A stretch of DNA of 64,000 bases from Halotalea alkalilenta DSM 17697. Its GTDB lineage: Bacteria; Pseudomonadota; Gammaproteobacteria; Pseudomonadales; Halomonadaceae. The translations under genes and the position numbers were made by a program. Shown here piece by piece: positions 55,101 through 64,000 of the stretch. The stretch's first letter is position 1; every line of letters begins with the position of its first letter. Location: positions 1-64,000 of the forward strand of contig NZ_KK211230.1 of the NCBI RefSeq assembly GCF_000621205.1, read 5' to 3'. The notes under the pieces were generated by a model, which had not been told where the DNA came from, made no database searches, and saw only the letters and a list, made by a program, of their open reading frames with translations.

Positions 55101-56711
55101 ATGACCATCATGTATCCCGGCGTTCTGCGCCATTCCCGCCAGCTGGCCGTCGCTGCAGCGCTCGGCCTCGGCACCCTCGCCTCGCCGCTCGTCGCCGAGG
55201 CGGCCACCACCATCCGTGGGGTGATGGATTCGCCGCTGCGGATGCTCGACCCGATCGCCACCACCGCGCACATCACCCGCAACCACGGCTACATGGTCTA
55301 CGACACCCTGCTCGGTATGGACCTGGACCACCAGCCGCGCCCGCAGATGGCGGACTGGACGGTGTCCGACGACGGGATGACCTATACGTTCACCCTGCGC
55401 GATGGACTGAAATGGCACGACGGCGCGCCGGTCACCGCTGCCGACTGCGTCGCCTCGATCCAGCGCTGGGCGGCGCGCGACGCGGGCGGCCAGATGCTGA
55501 TGGCCAACGTCGCCGAGCTCGAGGCCAGCGACGACAAGACCATCACGCTGAGTCTCTCCAAGCCGTTCGGCTACGTGCTCGAGCTCTTGGCCAAGCCCTC
55601 CGGGGTACCGGCGTTCATGATGCCGGAGCGGATCGCGCGGACCCCGGCCGACCAGGTCATCAGCGAGGCGATCGGCTCCGGGCCGTTCAAGTTCGTCGCC
55701 GATGAGTTCCAGCCGGGCGTCCAGGCGGTGTATGAGAAGTTCGCCGACTACGTGCCGCGCTCCGAGCCGCCCAATGGCACCGCCGGTGGCAAGCAGGTCG
55801 AGGTCGATCGGGTCGAATTCGTCGCCATGCCCGACGCCCAGACCGCGATGAACGCGCTGCAGTCGGGGGACATCGACTTCTTCGAACAGGTACCGATCGA
55901 CCTGCTGCCGCTGCTCGAGGGCAACGATGAGATCCACACGCAGGTGCTCAACGAGCTCGGCTACCAGAGCATGGGGCGGATGAATTTCCTCCAGCCGCCG
56001 TTCGACGACGTGAACATCCGCCGCGCCGCGCTCACGGCGCTCGGCCAGGGCGACGTGCTCGCCGCGATGGTCGGCAACCCTGAATACTACGAGACCTGTG
56101 GGTCGGTGTTCGGATGCGGCACGCCGCTTGCAGATGAAACCGGCAGCCAGAGCCTGGTCGACGGCGGTGACCCCGCCAAGGCCAGGCAGATGCTCGAGGA
56201 AGCGGGGTACGACGGCACGCCGGTGGCGATCCTCCAGGCCACCGATGTACCGATACTGGTCGCACCGCCCGTGGTGGCGGCCGAGCAGCTGCGCAAGGCC
56301 GGGTTCAATGTCCAGCTGATGCCGATGGACTGGCAGTCCATCGTCGCCCGCCGGGTCAACCAGGGGCCAGTGGCGCAGGGTGGTTGGAACATGTTCTTCT
56401 CCAACTGGATCGTCCAGGAGGTGTGGAACCCGATCAACAACCCGATGCTCAACGGCGGTGGCCCGGGCAAGGCGTGGTTCGGCTGGCCCGAGGACGAAGA
56501 GATCGATCGCCTTCGCGCCGAGTTCGCCGCGGCGACCGACGAAGCCACCCAGCGCGAGGTGGCGAGCCGGATCCAGGCCCATGCGATGGACTACGTAAGC
56601 TACGTGCCGCTCGGCCAGTACCGGGTGGTGAGCGCCTGGCGCAGCGAGCTCGAAGGCGTGCGCCCGGCGCCGGTGCCGGAGTTCTGGGGCGTGAGCAAGC
56701 GCCAGGATTGA
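55101..56711 (+). CDS. Family-5 peptide-type ABC binding protein, paralogue 2
   Basis: The 536-residue periplasmic protein has a signal peptide ending at about AEAA (residue 35). It is a close paralogue of the 50.98-kb protein: RMLDPIATTAHITRNHGYMV, DGMTYTFTLRDGLKWHDG and NPMLNGGGPGKAWFGW align throughout. The ATG at 55101 has AAGG upstream; an ATG at 55110 is an alternative. It directly precedes the permease genes, so it is the cognate receptor. A small hairpin (56720-56736) in the gap may lower downstream expression. Confidence 0.92.
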   Translation: MTIMYPGVLRHSRQLAVAAALGLGTLASPLVAEAATTIRGVMDSPLRMLDPIATTAHITRNHGYMVYDTLLGMDLDHQPRPQMADWTVSDDGMTYTFTLRDGLKWHDGAPVTAADCVASIQRWAARDAGGQMLMANVAELEASDDKTITLSLSKPFGYVLELLAKPSGVPAFMMPERIARTPADQVISEAIGSGPFKFVADEFQPGVQAVYEKFADYVPRSEPPNGTAGGKQVEVDRVEFVAMPDAQTAMNALQSGDIDFFEQVPIDLLPLLEGNDEIHTQVLNELGYQSMGRMNFLQPPFDDVNIRRAALTALGQGDVLAAMVGNPEYYETCGSVFGCGTPLADETGSQSLVDGGDPAKARQMLEEAGYDGTPVAILQATDVPILVAPPVVAAEQLRKAGFNVQLMPMDWQSIVARRVNQGPVAQGGWNMFFSNWIVQEVWNPINNPMLNGGGPGKAWFGWPEDEEIDRLRAEFAAATDEATQREVASRIQAHAMDYVSYVPLGQYRVVSAWRSELEGVRPAPVPEFWGVSKRQD

Positions 56712-56878
56712 GCCGCCGGACCGCTATCGGCGGTCGGCCATAACCACAGGGCAAGGCACTGCGACGAACAGGTATGCGACAGGCCTCGCTCCATTGTTAA
56801 GCTGTCCCGGGCATCCTCGAGCGGGTGCCCGGGAGTCAACCTCAACCGCCCTTTACAACCACAACCAAAGGAGGCGTC

Positions 56879-57820
56879 ATGCTCAGCTATTTCGTGCGTC
56901 GCGTCATCGCGGCGATTCCAGTGATGCTGGTGGTCGCGCTGTTCGTCTTCCTGCTGCTCAGGCTCTCCCCGGGCGACCCGGCGGCGATCATCGCCGGCGA
57001 CATGGCCACTCCCGAGCAGCTTGCCCGTATCCGCGCCGCCCTGGGCCTCGACGAGCCGCTCTACATCCAGTTCTTCGTCTGGCTCGGCGAGCTGCTGCGC
57101 GGTGACTTCGGCACCTCGTTGATCTCCCAGACCCCGGTGCTGACGATGATCCACCAGCGCCTCGAGCCGACCCTGAGCCTGGCGCTGGTGTCGATCCTGT
57201 TCACCGTGCTGATCTCGGTACCGCTCGGTGTGATCGCTGCGTGGCGCCATGGTAGCTTCATCGACAACTTCGTGATGTCCGCCTCAGTGGTCGGCTTCTC
57301 GGTGCCGGTGTTCGTGATCGGCTATCTGCTGATCCAGCTGTTCGCCATCGAGCTGCGCTGGTTCCCGGTGCAGGGCTTTCGCAGCCTGTTCGACGGAGTC
57401 GGTCCGTTCGTCAGCCGCATAGTGCTGCCGGCGCTGACCCTGTCGTCGATCTACATCGCGCTGATCAGCCGGATGACCCGCGCGAGCATGCTCGAAGTGC
57501 TCGATGAGGACTACATCCGCACCGCACGGGCCAAGGGGCTGGGCGAGCGCGCGGTGCTGTTTCGCCATGCGCTGCGCAACGCCGCAGTGCCGATCCTCAC
57601 CGTGATCGGCACCGGCTTCGCGCTGATGGTCTCGGGCGTGGTGGTGACCGAGAGCGTGTTCAACATCCCCGGCCTCGGCCGGCTGATCGTCGATGCGGTG
57701 CTGGCCCGCGACTATCCGGTGATCCAGGGGCTGATCCTGCTCACCTCCGGGCTCTACGTGGTGATCAATCTGCTGATCGATCTCTCCTACGCCGCCACCG
57801 ATCCGAGGATCCGCTACTGA
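56879..57820 (+). CDS. Peptide-type ABC permease, DppB-like
   Basis: The 313-residue inner-membrane permease has six hydrophobic segments and the ABC permease EAA loop (about residues 205-225: DYIRTARAKGLGERAVLFRH). The N-terminal RRVIAAIPVMLVVALFVFLLLRLSPGDPA is typical of DppB. AAAGGAGG precedes the ATG. It overlaps the second permease gene by 1 nt and pairs with it to form the channel. Confidence 0.93.
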   Translation: MLSYFVRRVIAAIPVMLVVALFVFLLLRLSPGDPAAIIAGDMATPEQLARIRAALGLDEPLYIQFFVWLGELLRGDFGTSLISQTPVLTMIHQRLEPTLSLALVSILFTVLISVPLGVIAAWRHGSFIDNFVMSASVVGFSVPVFVIGYLLIQLFAIELRWFPVQGFRSLFDGVGPFVSRIVLPALTLSSIYIALISRMTRASMLEVLDEDYIRTARAKGLGERAVLFRHALRNAAVPILTVIGTGFALMVSGVVVTESVFNIPGLGRLIVDAVLARDYPVIQGLILLTSGLYVVINLLIDLSYAATDPRIRY

Positions 57821-58728
57821 TGAACATGCAGACCCTGAACCCCTCGCGGACGGGAGGCGACGCCATGCCCGAAGGTCGCGGCGCCAGCCGCTTGCTCTCC
57901 CGGCTGTTCGCTACCCGGCCCAAGGCGGTGACGCTGATCGCTGCGGTGGTACTGGCGCTGATCGTCGCGATCGCGCTGTTCGCGCCCTGGCTCGCCAACC
58001 ACGATCCGCTGGCGCTGTCGCCGGCCAACCGCCTCAAGGGCATGAGCGAGAGCTACTGGCTTGGCACCGACGCCTACGGGCGCGATCTCTATTCACGCAT
58101 CCTCTATGGCGCCCAGGTGTCGCTGATCGTCGGTGTCGGGGTAGCGATACTGAGCGTCGCGATCGGCCTGCCGCTGGGCCTGCTCGCCGGCTACTTCCGC
58201 GCCATCGATGCGATCCTGATGCGGATCATGGACGGCCTGATGGCGATTCCCGGGATCCTGCTCGCGATCGCGATCGTCTCGCTGACCAGCGCCAATCTAT
58301 GGACGGTGATGCTGGCGATCATGGTGCCGGAGATCCCGCAGGTGGTGAGGCTGGTACGCTCGCGGGTGCTCTCCGCCCGCGAGGAGCCGTTCGTCGAGGC
58401 CGCGGTGCTGATGGGCACCCCGACGCTCAAGCTGATGATCCGCCACCTGATGCCGAGCACGATCGCACCGCTGATCGTCCAGGGCACCTACATCTGCGCC
58501 TCGGCGATCCTCACCGAGGCGATCCTCTCGTTCCTCGGCGCCGGGATCGGCACCGAGATCCCCTCGTGGGGCAACATCATGTCCGAGGGCCGGATCTACT
58601 TCCAGATCAAACCCTCGCTGATCTTCTGGGCGGGGCTTTTGCTCTCCGCCTGCATCCTGTCGATCAACCTGCTTGGCGATAGCGCTCGCGACGCCTTGGA
58701 TCCGAAGATGAAACGGAGGAACGCCTGA
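57820..58728 (+). CDS. Peptide-type ABC permease, DppC-like
   Basis: The 302-residue permease carries the DppC N-terminal extension, then WLGTDAYGRDLYSRILYGAQVSL, and an EAA loop at about residues 190-215 (EPFVEAAVLMGTPTLKLMIRH). Six hydrophobic helices are present. It overlaps dppB-like and the ATPase gene by 1 nt each (TGATG), indicating translational coupling of the transporter core. Confidence 0.93.
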   Translation: MNMQTLNPSRTGGDAMPEGRGASRLLSRLFATRPKAVTLIAAVVLALIVAIALFAPWLANHDPLALSPANRLKGMSESYWLGTDAYGRDLYSRILYGAQVSLIVGVGVAILSVAIGLPLGLLAGYFRAIDAILMRIMDGLMAIPGILLAIAIVSLTSANLWTVMLAIMVPEIPQVVRLVRSRVLSAREEPFVEAAVLMGTPTLKLMIRHLMPSTIAPLIVQGTYICASAILTEAILSFLGAGIGTEIPSWGNIMSEGRIYFQIKPSLIFWAGLLLSACILSINLLGDSARDALDPKMKRRNA

Positions 58729-60425
58729 TGAGTACCGCCACAGTGACGTCCGGACGCGATTCTGCCAAGGCGGCCGCGGAGAAGGTGCTCGAGGTCGAGG
58801 GGCTGGTGGTCGAGACCGGCGGCAAGCGTCCGGCGCCGATCCTCCGCGGCGTGTCTTTCTCGATCAGTCCCGGTGAGACCCTTTGCCTGGTCGGCGAGTC
58901 GGGGTCGGGCAAGTCGGTGACCTCGCTCGCCACCATGGGGCTGCTGCCGCGCGGCGCGCTGGTGGCGCGGGGAGGGCGCATCCTGCTCGACGGCGAGAAC
59001 CTGCTCGAGGCCACTCCCTCGCGGCTCAAGGCGCTGCGGGCCAACCGCATGGCGATGATCTTCCAGGAGCCGATGACCGCGCTGAACCCGGTGCTCAGCG
59101 TCGGCCGCCAGCTCGATGAAGTGCTCGAGACCCACACCCGGCTGTCGTCGCGCGAGCGCAAGGCCAAGGTGCTCGACGCCTTCTCCCAGGTCCACCTGCC
59201 GGAGATCGAGCGCATCTATTCGAGCTTCCCGCACCAGCTCTCGGGCGGTCAGCGCCAGCGGATCATGATCGCGATGGCGCTGGTGCTCGAGCCGCGGCTG
59301 TTGATCGCCGACGAGCCGACCACCGCGCTCGATGTCACCACCCAAAAGCAGATCCTCTCCTTGATCAAGGAGCTGCAGCAGAAGCACGGCACCGCGGTGC
59401 TGTTCATCACCCACGACATGGGCGTGGTGGTCGACATCGCGGACCGGGTCTGCGTGATGAACAAGGGCGAAGTGGTCGAGAGCGGCGAGGTCGCCCAGGT
59501 GCTCGGCGCGCCTCGCGAGGCCTACACCCAGACCCTGCTCGACGCTGTGCCCAGCCTCACCCCGCGCGCGCCGCGCATCGAGGCGAGCCAGAAGACGGTG
59601 CTCGAAGTCCAGGCGCTGGAGAAGGTGTTCGAAGGCGGCCGCGGACTGATGCGCTGGCTGGGCAAGTCGAGCGAGGGCACCCGCGCGGTGGACGATGTCA
59701 GCTTCCGGCTCAAGCGCGGGCGCACGCTCGGCATCGTCGGTGAGTCCGGCTCGGGCAAGTCGACGCTCGCGCGCTGCGTGATGCGCCTCGAGACGCCGAG
59801 CGGCGGCGCGATCCGGGTCGATGGCAAGGAGATCTCCGAGCTCTCGCGTTCGATGCTCAAGCCGCACCGCAAGCGGATCCAGATGATCTTCCAGGACCCC
59901 AATCGCTCGCTCAACCCGCGCCGCACCATCGGCGACAGCCTGGTCGAGGGACCGATGAACTACGGCACGCCGCGCAAGCAGGCGTGGGCGCGCGGGCGCG
60001 AGCTGCTCGAGCTGGTGGGCCTGCCGGCGGACGCGATCGATCGCTACCCGCACCAGTTCTCCGGCGGCCAGCGCCAGCGTATCGCGATCGCACGTGCGCT
60101 GATGATGGAGCCCGAGGTGATCGTCGCCGACGAGGCGGTCTCGGCGCTCGACGTCTCGGTGCAGGCGCAGGTGCTGGGGCTGATCGATGAGATCCAGCAG
60201 CGTCTCGGGATCGCAGTGCTGTTCATCACCCACGATCTCAGGGTGGCAGCGCAGATCTGCGACGAGGTGCTGGTGATGCAGCGGGGCAAGCTGGTGGAGT
60301 ACGGTCCGGCGGCGGAGGTGCTGGCCAATCCCCAGGCCGAGTACACCCGCGCATTGATGGAAGCGGCCCCGGGGCGGCATTGGGACTTCGCCGCCCGTGC
60401 ACCCTTGCAACCGATCGCTGGATGA
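58728..60425 (+). CDS. Fused DppD-DppF ATPase of the peptide transporter
   Basis: The 565-residue protein has two complete ABC ATPase domains. The first has Walker A GESGSGKS (residues 56-63), signature LSGGQRQRIMIAMAL (172-186) and a DEP Walker B; the second has Walker A at about 338-345 and FSGGQRQRIAIARAL. Each half carries the oligopeptide-type C-terminal extension. One-polypeptide fusion of the D and F subunits occurs in GsiA and YejF systems. It energises the permease pair upstream. Confidence 0.95.
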   Translation: MSTATVTSGRDSAKAAAEKVLEVEGLVVETGGKRPAPILRGVSFSISPGETLCLVGESGSGKSVTSLATMGLLPRGALVARGGRILLDGENLLEATPSRLKALRANRMAMIFQEPMTALNPVLSVGRQLDEVLETHTRLSSRERKAKVLDAFSQVHLPEIERIYSSFPHQLSGGQRQRIMIAMALVLEPRLLIADEPTTALDVTTQKQILSLIKELQQKHGTAVLFITHDMGVVVDIADRVCVMNKGEVVESGEVAQVLGAPREAYTQTLLDAVPSLTPRAPRIEASQKTVLEVQALEKVFEGGRGLMRWLGKSSEGTRAVDDVSFRLKRGRTLGIVGESGSGKSTLARCVMRLETPSGGAIRVDGKEISELSRSMLKPHRKRIQMIFQDPNRSLNPRRTIGDSLVEGPMNYGTPRKQAWARGRELLELVGLPADAIDRYPHQFSGGQRQRIAIARALMMEPEVIVADEAVSALDVSVQAQVLGLIDEIQQRLGIAVLFITHDLRVAAQICDEVLVMQRGKLVEYGPAAEVLANPQAEYTRALMEAAPGRHWDFAARAPLQPIAG

Positions 60426-60427
60426 TC

Positions 60428-60455
60428 ATCGGGCCGCGCCAAGGCGCGGCCCGAT
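60428..60455 (+). terminator. Hairpin after the ABC transporter genes
   Basis: A perfect GC-rich stem of about 12 bp (60428-60440 with 60443-60455) begins three nt after the ATPase stop. It is followed by a mixed sequence without a T tract. The remaining gap to 60694 shows no gene. Confidence 0.6.
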
Positions 60456-60694
60456 TGCGTAGTGGCTGGGCTTGGTACGCAATCCGTCCGTGCCCGACTG
60501 CACGGCGGTGGAAATCAGCTCGTGCGCGAATCCGATCGCAGTACTTCCGCACCGCGCGCGTCGTCGTTTCGCTGATTCCCGCCCCGTCGAGTCGCCGCTC
60601 GTCGACTTTTCGTGCAAAGCCCGAAGCTCAGTTCGCTGGGTCGGTTTCTCCCACCCGGTTTTCTCCACCTGGTTTCATTCCCTAGGGAAATGGC

Positions 60695-61816
60695 ATGCAC
60701 ACCCACGATCTACCCTTCGATCTCGATGAGATGCTGGCAGGGCTCAAGACCTGGATCGAATGCGAAAGTCCGAGCCTCGACGCGGCAGCGGTCGACCGGA
60801 TGATGGACCTCGCCGCTTTCGATCTCGCCGCCGCGGGCGCCACGGTGGAGCGTATTCCGGGCCGCGCGGGATACGGCGGCTCGGTTCGCGCGAGGTTTCC
60901 CCACCGCGACTCCGGCAAGCCGGGGATCCTGATCGCCGGGCACATGGATACCGTGCACCCGCTCGGTACGCTCGAGGTGCTGCCGTTCAGGCGCGAGGGC
61001 GAGCTGTGCTATGGCCCCGGCATCATGGACATGAAGGGCGGTAACTACGTAAGCCTCGAGGCGCTGCGCCAGCTCCTGCGCGCCGGTCTCGAGACGCCTT
61101 TGCCGGTGACCGTGCTGTTCACCCCCGACGAGGAACTCGGCACGCCCTCGACCCGCGCGCTGATCGAGAACGAGGCGCGCAAGCACCGCTACGTGCTGGT
61201 ACCCGAGCCGGCCCATGCCGGCGGTGCGGCGACGATCGGCCGCTACGCGATCGCGCGGTTCGACCTGGCGAGCAAGGGGCGCCCGAGCCATGCCGGGGCG
61301 AGACTGTCGGAAGGGCGTTCGGCGATCGCGGTGATGGCGCGCAAGATCCTCGAGATCGAAGCGATGAGCACCGACGACTGCACCTTCAGCGTCGGCGTGG
61401 TCCACGGCGGGCAGTGGGCCAACTGCGTGGCTTCCGCCTGCCGCGGCGAGGCGCTGAGCATGGCCAAGACCCAGCAGGATCTCGATCGCGGCGTGGCTCG
61501 GATGATGGCGCTGGCAGACGACGATTTCTCCATCGTCCGTGGTGTCACCCGTCCGGTCTGGGAGCCCAACCAGCCCGGTACCATGGCGATGTTCGAACTG
61601 GCCAAGGAGATCGCCGCCGAGCTCGGTTTCGAGCTGTCCGGCCAGAGCAGCCCGAGCGGCTCCGACGGCAACTTCACCGGTGCACTGGGCATCCCCACGC
61701 TCGACTCGCTCGGCGTGCGCGGCAATGGCCTGCATACGCTGAACGAGCATATCGAGGTATCGAGCCTGGTCGAGCGGGCTCGGCTGATGGCGGCACTGCT
61801 GATGCGGCTCGAGTGA
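60695..61816 (+). CDS. M20 family metallopeptidase, carboxypeptidase G2-like
   Basis: The 373-residue zinc peptidase contains GHMDTVHP (metal His/Asp, about residue 88), IMDMKGG, the catalytic Glu pair in TPDEELGTPSTR, and a dimerisation domain with SKGRPSHAGARLSEGRSAI. It matches the glutamate carboxypeptidase (CPG2) group, which removes C-terminal glutamate or similar residues. No signal peptide is visible, so it should act in the cytoplasm on imported peptides. Confidence 0.9.
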   Translation: MHTHDLPFDLDEMLAGLKTWIECESPSLDAAAVDRMMDLAAFDLAAAGATVERIPGRAGYGGSVRARFPHRDSGKPGILIAGHMDTVHPLGTLEVLPFRREGELCYGPGIMDMKGGNYVSLEALRQLLRAGLETPLPVTVLFTPDEELGTPSTRALIENEARKHRYVLVPEPAHAGGAATIGRYAIARFDLASKGRPSHAGARLSEGRSAIAVMARKILEIEAMSTDDCTFSVGVVHGGQWANCVASACRGEALSMAKTQQDLDRGVARMMALADDDFSIVRGVTRPVWEPNQPGTMAMFELAKEIAAELGFELSGQSSPSGSDGNFTGALGIPTLDSLGVRGNGLHTLNEHIEVSSLVERARLMAALLMRLE

Positions 61817-61858
61817 GTCCGTCATTTCCCTCGCATGGAGAAGGGCATGGAGCACGGC

Positions 61859-63181
61859 ATGAATAGCGACATAGAGATTTCCGCAGAGCTTGCGCGCGCG
61901 CTGACCGACTCGGTGGAAGCCGGTTTCGCCGAGCAGCTGGCGTTCACCCGCCAGCTAGTGGAGTTCCGCTCGGTGCGAGGCGACGAGTCCGAGCTGCAGG
62001 CGTTCTTCCACCAAGCGCTGCAACAGCGCGGCTACGAGGTGGAGAGCTTCGGCATGGACCGGGCGGCGATCGAGCGCCATCCCGGCGGTTCGAAATGGTC
62101 GGATACCCATTCGAACGCACCGATCGTCGTCGGCACCCATCACCCCCGCGAGGAGCGCGGGCGTTCGCTGATCCTCCAGGGGCACGTCGACGTCGTGCCG
62201 ACCGGACCGCAGAGCTGCTGGGAGCGCGAGCCGTTCGGCGGCGAGATCGAGGGGCAGTGGATGTACGGACGCGGCGCGGGCGACATGAAGGCCGGCTGCG
62301 CGGCCAACCTGTTCGCCCTCGACGCGCTGCGCCGGATCGGCCTGCAGCCGGCGGCGAGAGTCCACATCCAGTCGGTGGTCGAGGAAGAGGCCACCGGCAA
62401 CGGTGCATTGATGACGCACCTGCGCGGCTACCGGGCCGAGGCGGCGCTGGTGCCCGAGCCCGAAGGAGAGCGGCTGGTGCGCGCCAACGTCGGCGTGCTG
62501 TGGTTCCAGGTCATGGTGCGCGGGCTGCCGGTGCATGTGCACACCATGGGCGAGGGCGGCAACGCGATCGATGGCGCCTATCGCCTGATCGGTGCGCTGC
62601 GTGAGCTCGAGCAGCGGTGGAACGAGCGCAAGGTCGACCATCCGCTGTTCGCTGAGCTTGCGCATCCGATCAATCTCAACATCGGCAAGATCGAAGGCGG
62701 GGACTGGGCCTCGTCGGTGCCGTGCTGGTGCCGGGTCGACTGCAGGATCTCGCTCTATCCAGGGGTGGATGCCGACTCCGCCGCCAAGGAGATCAGTGAT
62801 TGCATTGCCGCTTTCGCGGCGAGCGATCCGCTGCTGTCCGAGTTTCCACCGGAGCTGACCTTCAATGGCTTCTATGCCGAGGGCTACGTGCTCGAGCCCG
62901 GATCGCAGGCCGAGGCGGTGCTCGCCGGGGCCCACCGCGCGGTGTTCGGTACGGCGCTCGAGACCATGGTCTCTCCGGCCTATATCGATACCCGGGTCTA
63001 TGCGCTCTACGACCGGATCCCGGCGCTCTGCTACGGGCCGGTGGCGAAGAACATCCATGGCTACGACGAAGCGGTCGAGCTCGACTCGCTCAAGCAGATC
63101 ACCAAGACGATGGCGCTGTTCATCGCCCAGTGGTGTGGAACCGAGCCGTTGGCGGTGGGGGAGCCCGGCGGCCAGCGCTGA
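61859..63181 (+). CDS. M20 family deacylase/peptidase, ArgE/DapE-like
   Basis: The 440-residue enzyme has LQGHVDVVPTG (metal site), GRGAGDMKAGCA, the Glu pair VVEEEATGNGA and a central dimerisation domain with GGNAIDGAYRLI. It belongs to the ArgE/DapE/ACY1 branch that cleaves N-acyl amino acids or dipeptides. The ATG at 61859 has GGAG upstream; ATGs at 61835 and 61847 are alternatives. It lies 42 nt after the other M20 gene. Two different M20 enzymes side by side suggest stepwise breakdown of one imported compound. Confidence 0.9.
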   Translation: MNSDIEISAELARALTDSVEAGFAEQLAFTRQLVEFRSVRGDESELQAFFHQALQQRGYEVESFGMDRAAIERHPGGSKWSDTHSNAPIVVGTHHPREERGRSLILQGHVDVVPTGPQSCWEREPFGGEIEGQWMYGRGAGDMKAGCAANLFALDALRRIGLQPAARVHIQSVVEEEATGNGALMTHLRGYRAEAALVPEPEGERLVRANVGVLWFQVMVRGLPVHVHTMGEGGNAIDGAYRLIGALRELEQRWNERKVDHPLFAELAHPINLNIGKIEGGDWASSVPCWCRVDCRISLYPGVDADSAAKEISDCIAAFAASDPLLSEFPPELTFNGFYAEGYVLEPGSQAEAVLAGAHRAVFGTALETMVSPAYIDTRVYALYDRIPALCYGPVAKNIHGYDEAVELDSLKQITKTMALFIAQWCGTEPLAVGEPGGQR

Positions 63182-63302
63182 GCCATCGCCGCTCGGTCGA
63201 GCGGCAGGACGGAGATCGAGCGGTTGTGGGTTGAACGCCGGGCTGCGGCGCAGATGCAGCGCAATACCAATAACAATCAAATCAAGGCAGAGGTCGATCA
63301 CG

Positions 63303-64000
63303 ATGAAGGCTATACGCTGTTTCCACCGCTTGGCTCGCTGCGCGGCGGTCGCACTGCTCGCAAGTGCCGCGTCCACGTCCGCCGCGCTTGCCCAGACCAC
63401 CATCACCGCGGTGATGCACTCGCCGCTGCGGGTGCTCGACCCGGTGATGTCCACCGCCCATATCACCCGCAATCATGCCTACATGATCTACGACGTACTG
63501 GTCGCGGCAGACGAGGAGTTCACTCCCCGCCCGCAGATGGCGAGCTGGACGATCTCCGACGACGGGCTGGTCTACACCTTCACCCTGCGCGACGGCCTCA
63601 AGTTCCACGACGGCGCGCCGGTTCGCGCAGCCGACGCGGTGGCGAGTCTCAAACGCTGGGGCCAGCGCGATGGCGGCGGGCAGATCCTGATGGACTTCAC
63701 CTCGTCGCTCGAGGCGGTCGACGACAAGACCCTGGTATGGCAACTGCGCGAGCCGTTCCCGGCGCTGCTCGATACCCTGGCCAAGCAGTCGGGCCTGCCG
63801 CCGTTCATCATGCCCGAGCGAATCGCCTCGACCGCGTCGGAGACCGCGATCACCGAGCACATCGGCTCGGGTCCGTTCCGCTTCATCGAAAGCGAGTTCC
63901 AGCCCGGCGTCAGCGTCGCTTACGAGAAGTTCGAGGATTACGTGCCGCGTGAGGAGCCGGCGAGCTGGATGGCGGGTGGCAAGGTGGTCAACGTCGACAA
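63303..64000 (+). CDS. Family-5 peptide-type ABC binding protein, paralogue 3 (partial, cut by window end)
   Basis: The frame opens at the ATG at 63303 (GAGG upstream) and runs off the window after about 232 codons. A signal peptide ends at about ALAQ (residue 31). The mature part starts TITAVMHSPLRVLDPVMS, then TAHITRNHAYMIYDVLV and DGLVYTFTLRDGLKFHDG, clearly paralogous to the other two binding proteins of this locus. No stop codon occurs in frame to 64000. Confidence 0.92.
   Translation, partial: MKAIRCFHRLARCAAVALLASAASTSAALAQTTITAVMHSPLRVLDPVMSTAHITRNHAYMIYDVLVAADEEFTPRPQMASWTISDDGLVYTFTLRDGLKFHDGAPVRAADAVASLKRWGQRDGGGQILMDFTSSLEAVDDKTLVWQLREPFPALLDTLAKQSGLPPFIMPERIASTASETAITEHIGSGPFRFIESEFQPGVSVAYEKFEDYVPREEPASWMAGGKVVNVD

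Noticed and set aside
54894-56582. A 562-codon minus-strand frame opposite binding protein 2
   Set aside because: Same reason: antisense shadow of a clear periplasmic binding protein; low-complexity composition.
58596-60410. A 604-codon minus-strand frame opposite the fused ATPase gene
   Set aside because: Antisense shadow of a gene with two complete ABC ATPase domains; the His/Arg/Asp-rich product matches nothing.
63224-63952. A 242-codon plus-strand frame at the right end
   Set aside because: It is Arg/Ala/His-rich and out of frame with the signal peptide and family-5 motifs of the partial binding protein starting at 63303.

Overview
The window is a high-GC gammaproteobacterial chromosome segment. 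The synteny and protein types (nudF-yqiB-cpdA, yqiA-parE-parC, EF-P lysylation by EpmA/EpmB, CmoA/CmoB/CmoM, two membrane PQQ glucose dehydrogenases) fit a Halomonadaceae-like organism. The family-level assignment is inference; no rRNA gene is present to confirm it.

Region 1 (1-8.7 kb, minus strand) is most of an integrated P4-like phage satellite. A P4-type integrase lies beside the 3' end of a tRNA-Arg(CCT). Leftward from it come an AT-rich membrane cargo gene, an AlpA regulator with a small partner gene, and a leader with three mutually complementary segments arranged like the P4 CI immunity RNA. Then follow three small genes joined by identical 8-nt overlaps, a fourth small gene, a TOPRIM primase, a DUF927-type helicase, an iteron-rich origin-like region and a terminal Psu-like gene. 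The far attachment site lies outside the window.

Region 2 (8.8-32.6 kb) is core chromosome: cmoM, rsmC, two lipoproteins, greB, nudF-yqiB-cpdA, cysDN, a HemS/ChuS-like haem protein, cmoBA, pgi, yqiA, parE-parC-serB-nudix, a decayed isocitrate lyase/PEP mutase-family pseudogene, leuA and an MFS exporter. The enterobacterial nudF-yqiB-cpdA-yqiA-parE string is present but split by cysDN-hemS-cmoBA-pgi.

Region 3 (32.6-45 kb) is accessory metabolism. It has a LysR regulator divergent from a 2,2-dialkylglycine decarboxylase with an orphan amino-acid binding protein. Two paralogous PQQ glucose dehydrogenases then bracket a nitrilase / AraC regulator / outer-membrane transporter cassette. Both dehydrogenase genes carry the same palindromic operator, which looks HexR-like.

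Region 4 (45.3-48.2 kb) holds the EF-P module: epmB divergent from efp-epmA.

Region 5 (48-64 kb, running off the edge) is a peptide/amide uptake and breakdown locus. It contains an M81 (MlrC-like) metallopeptidase, three paralogous family-5 binding proteins, one DppB/DppC permease pair, a DppD-DppF fused ATPase, an amidase-signature hydrolase, two M20 peptidases and two LysR regulators. It is the best candidate here for an undescribed catabolic system; its substrate cannot be read from sequence.
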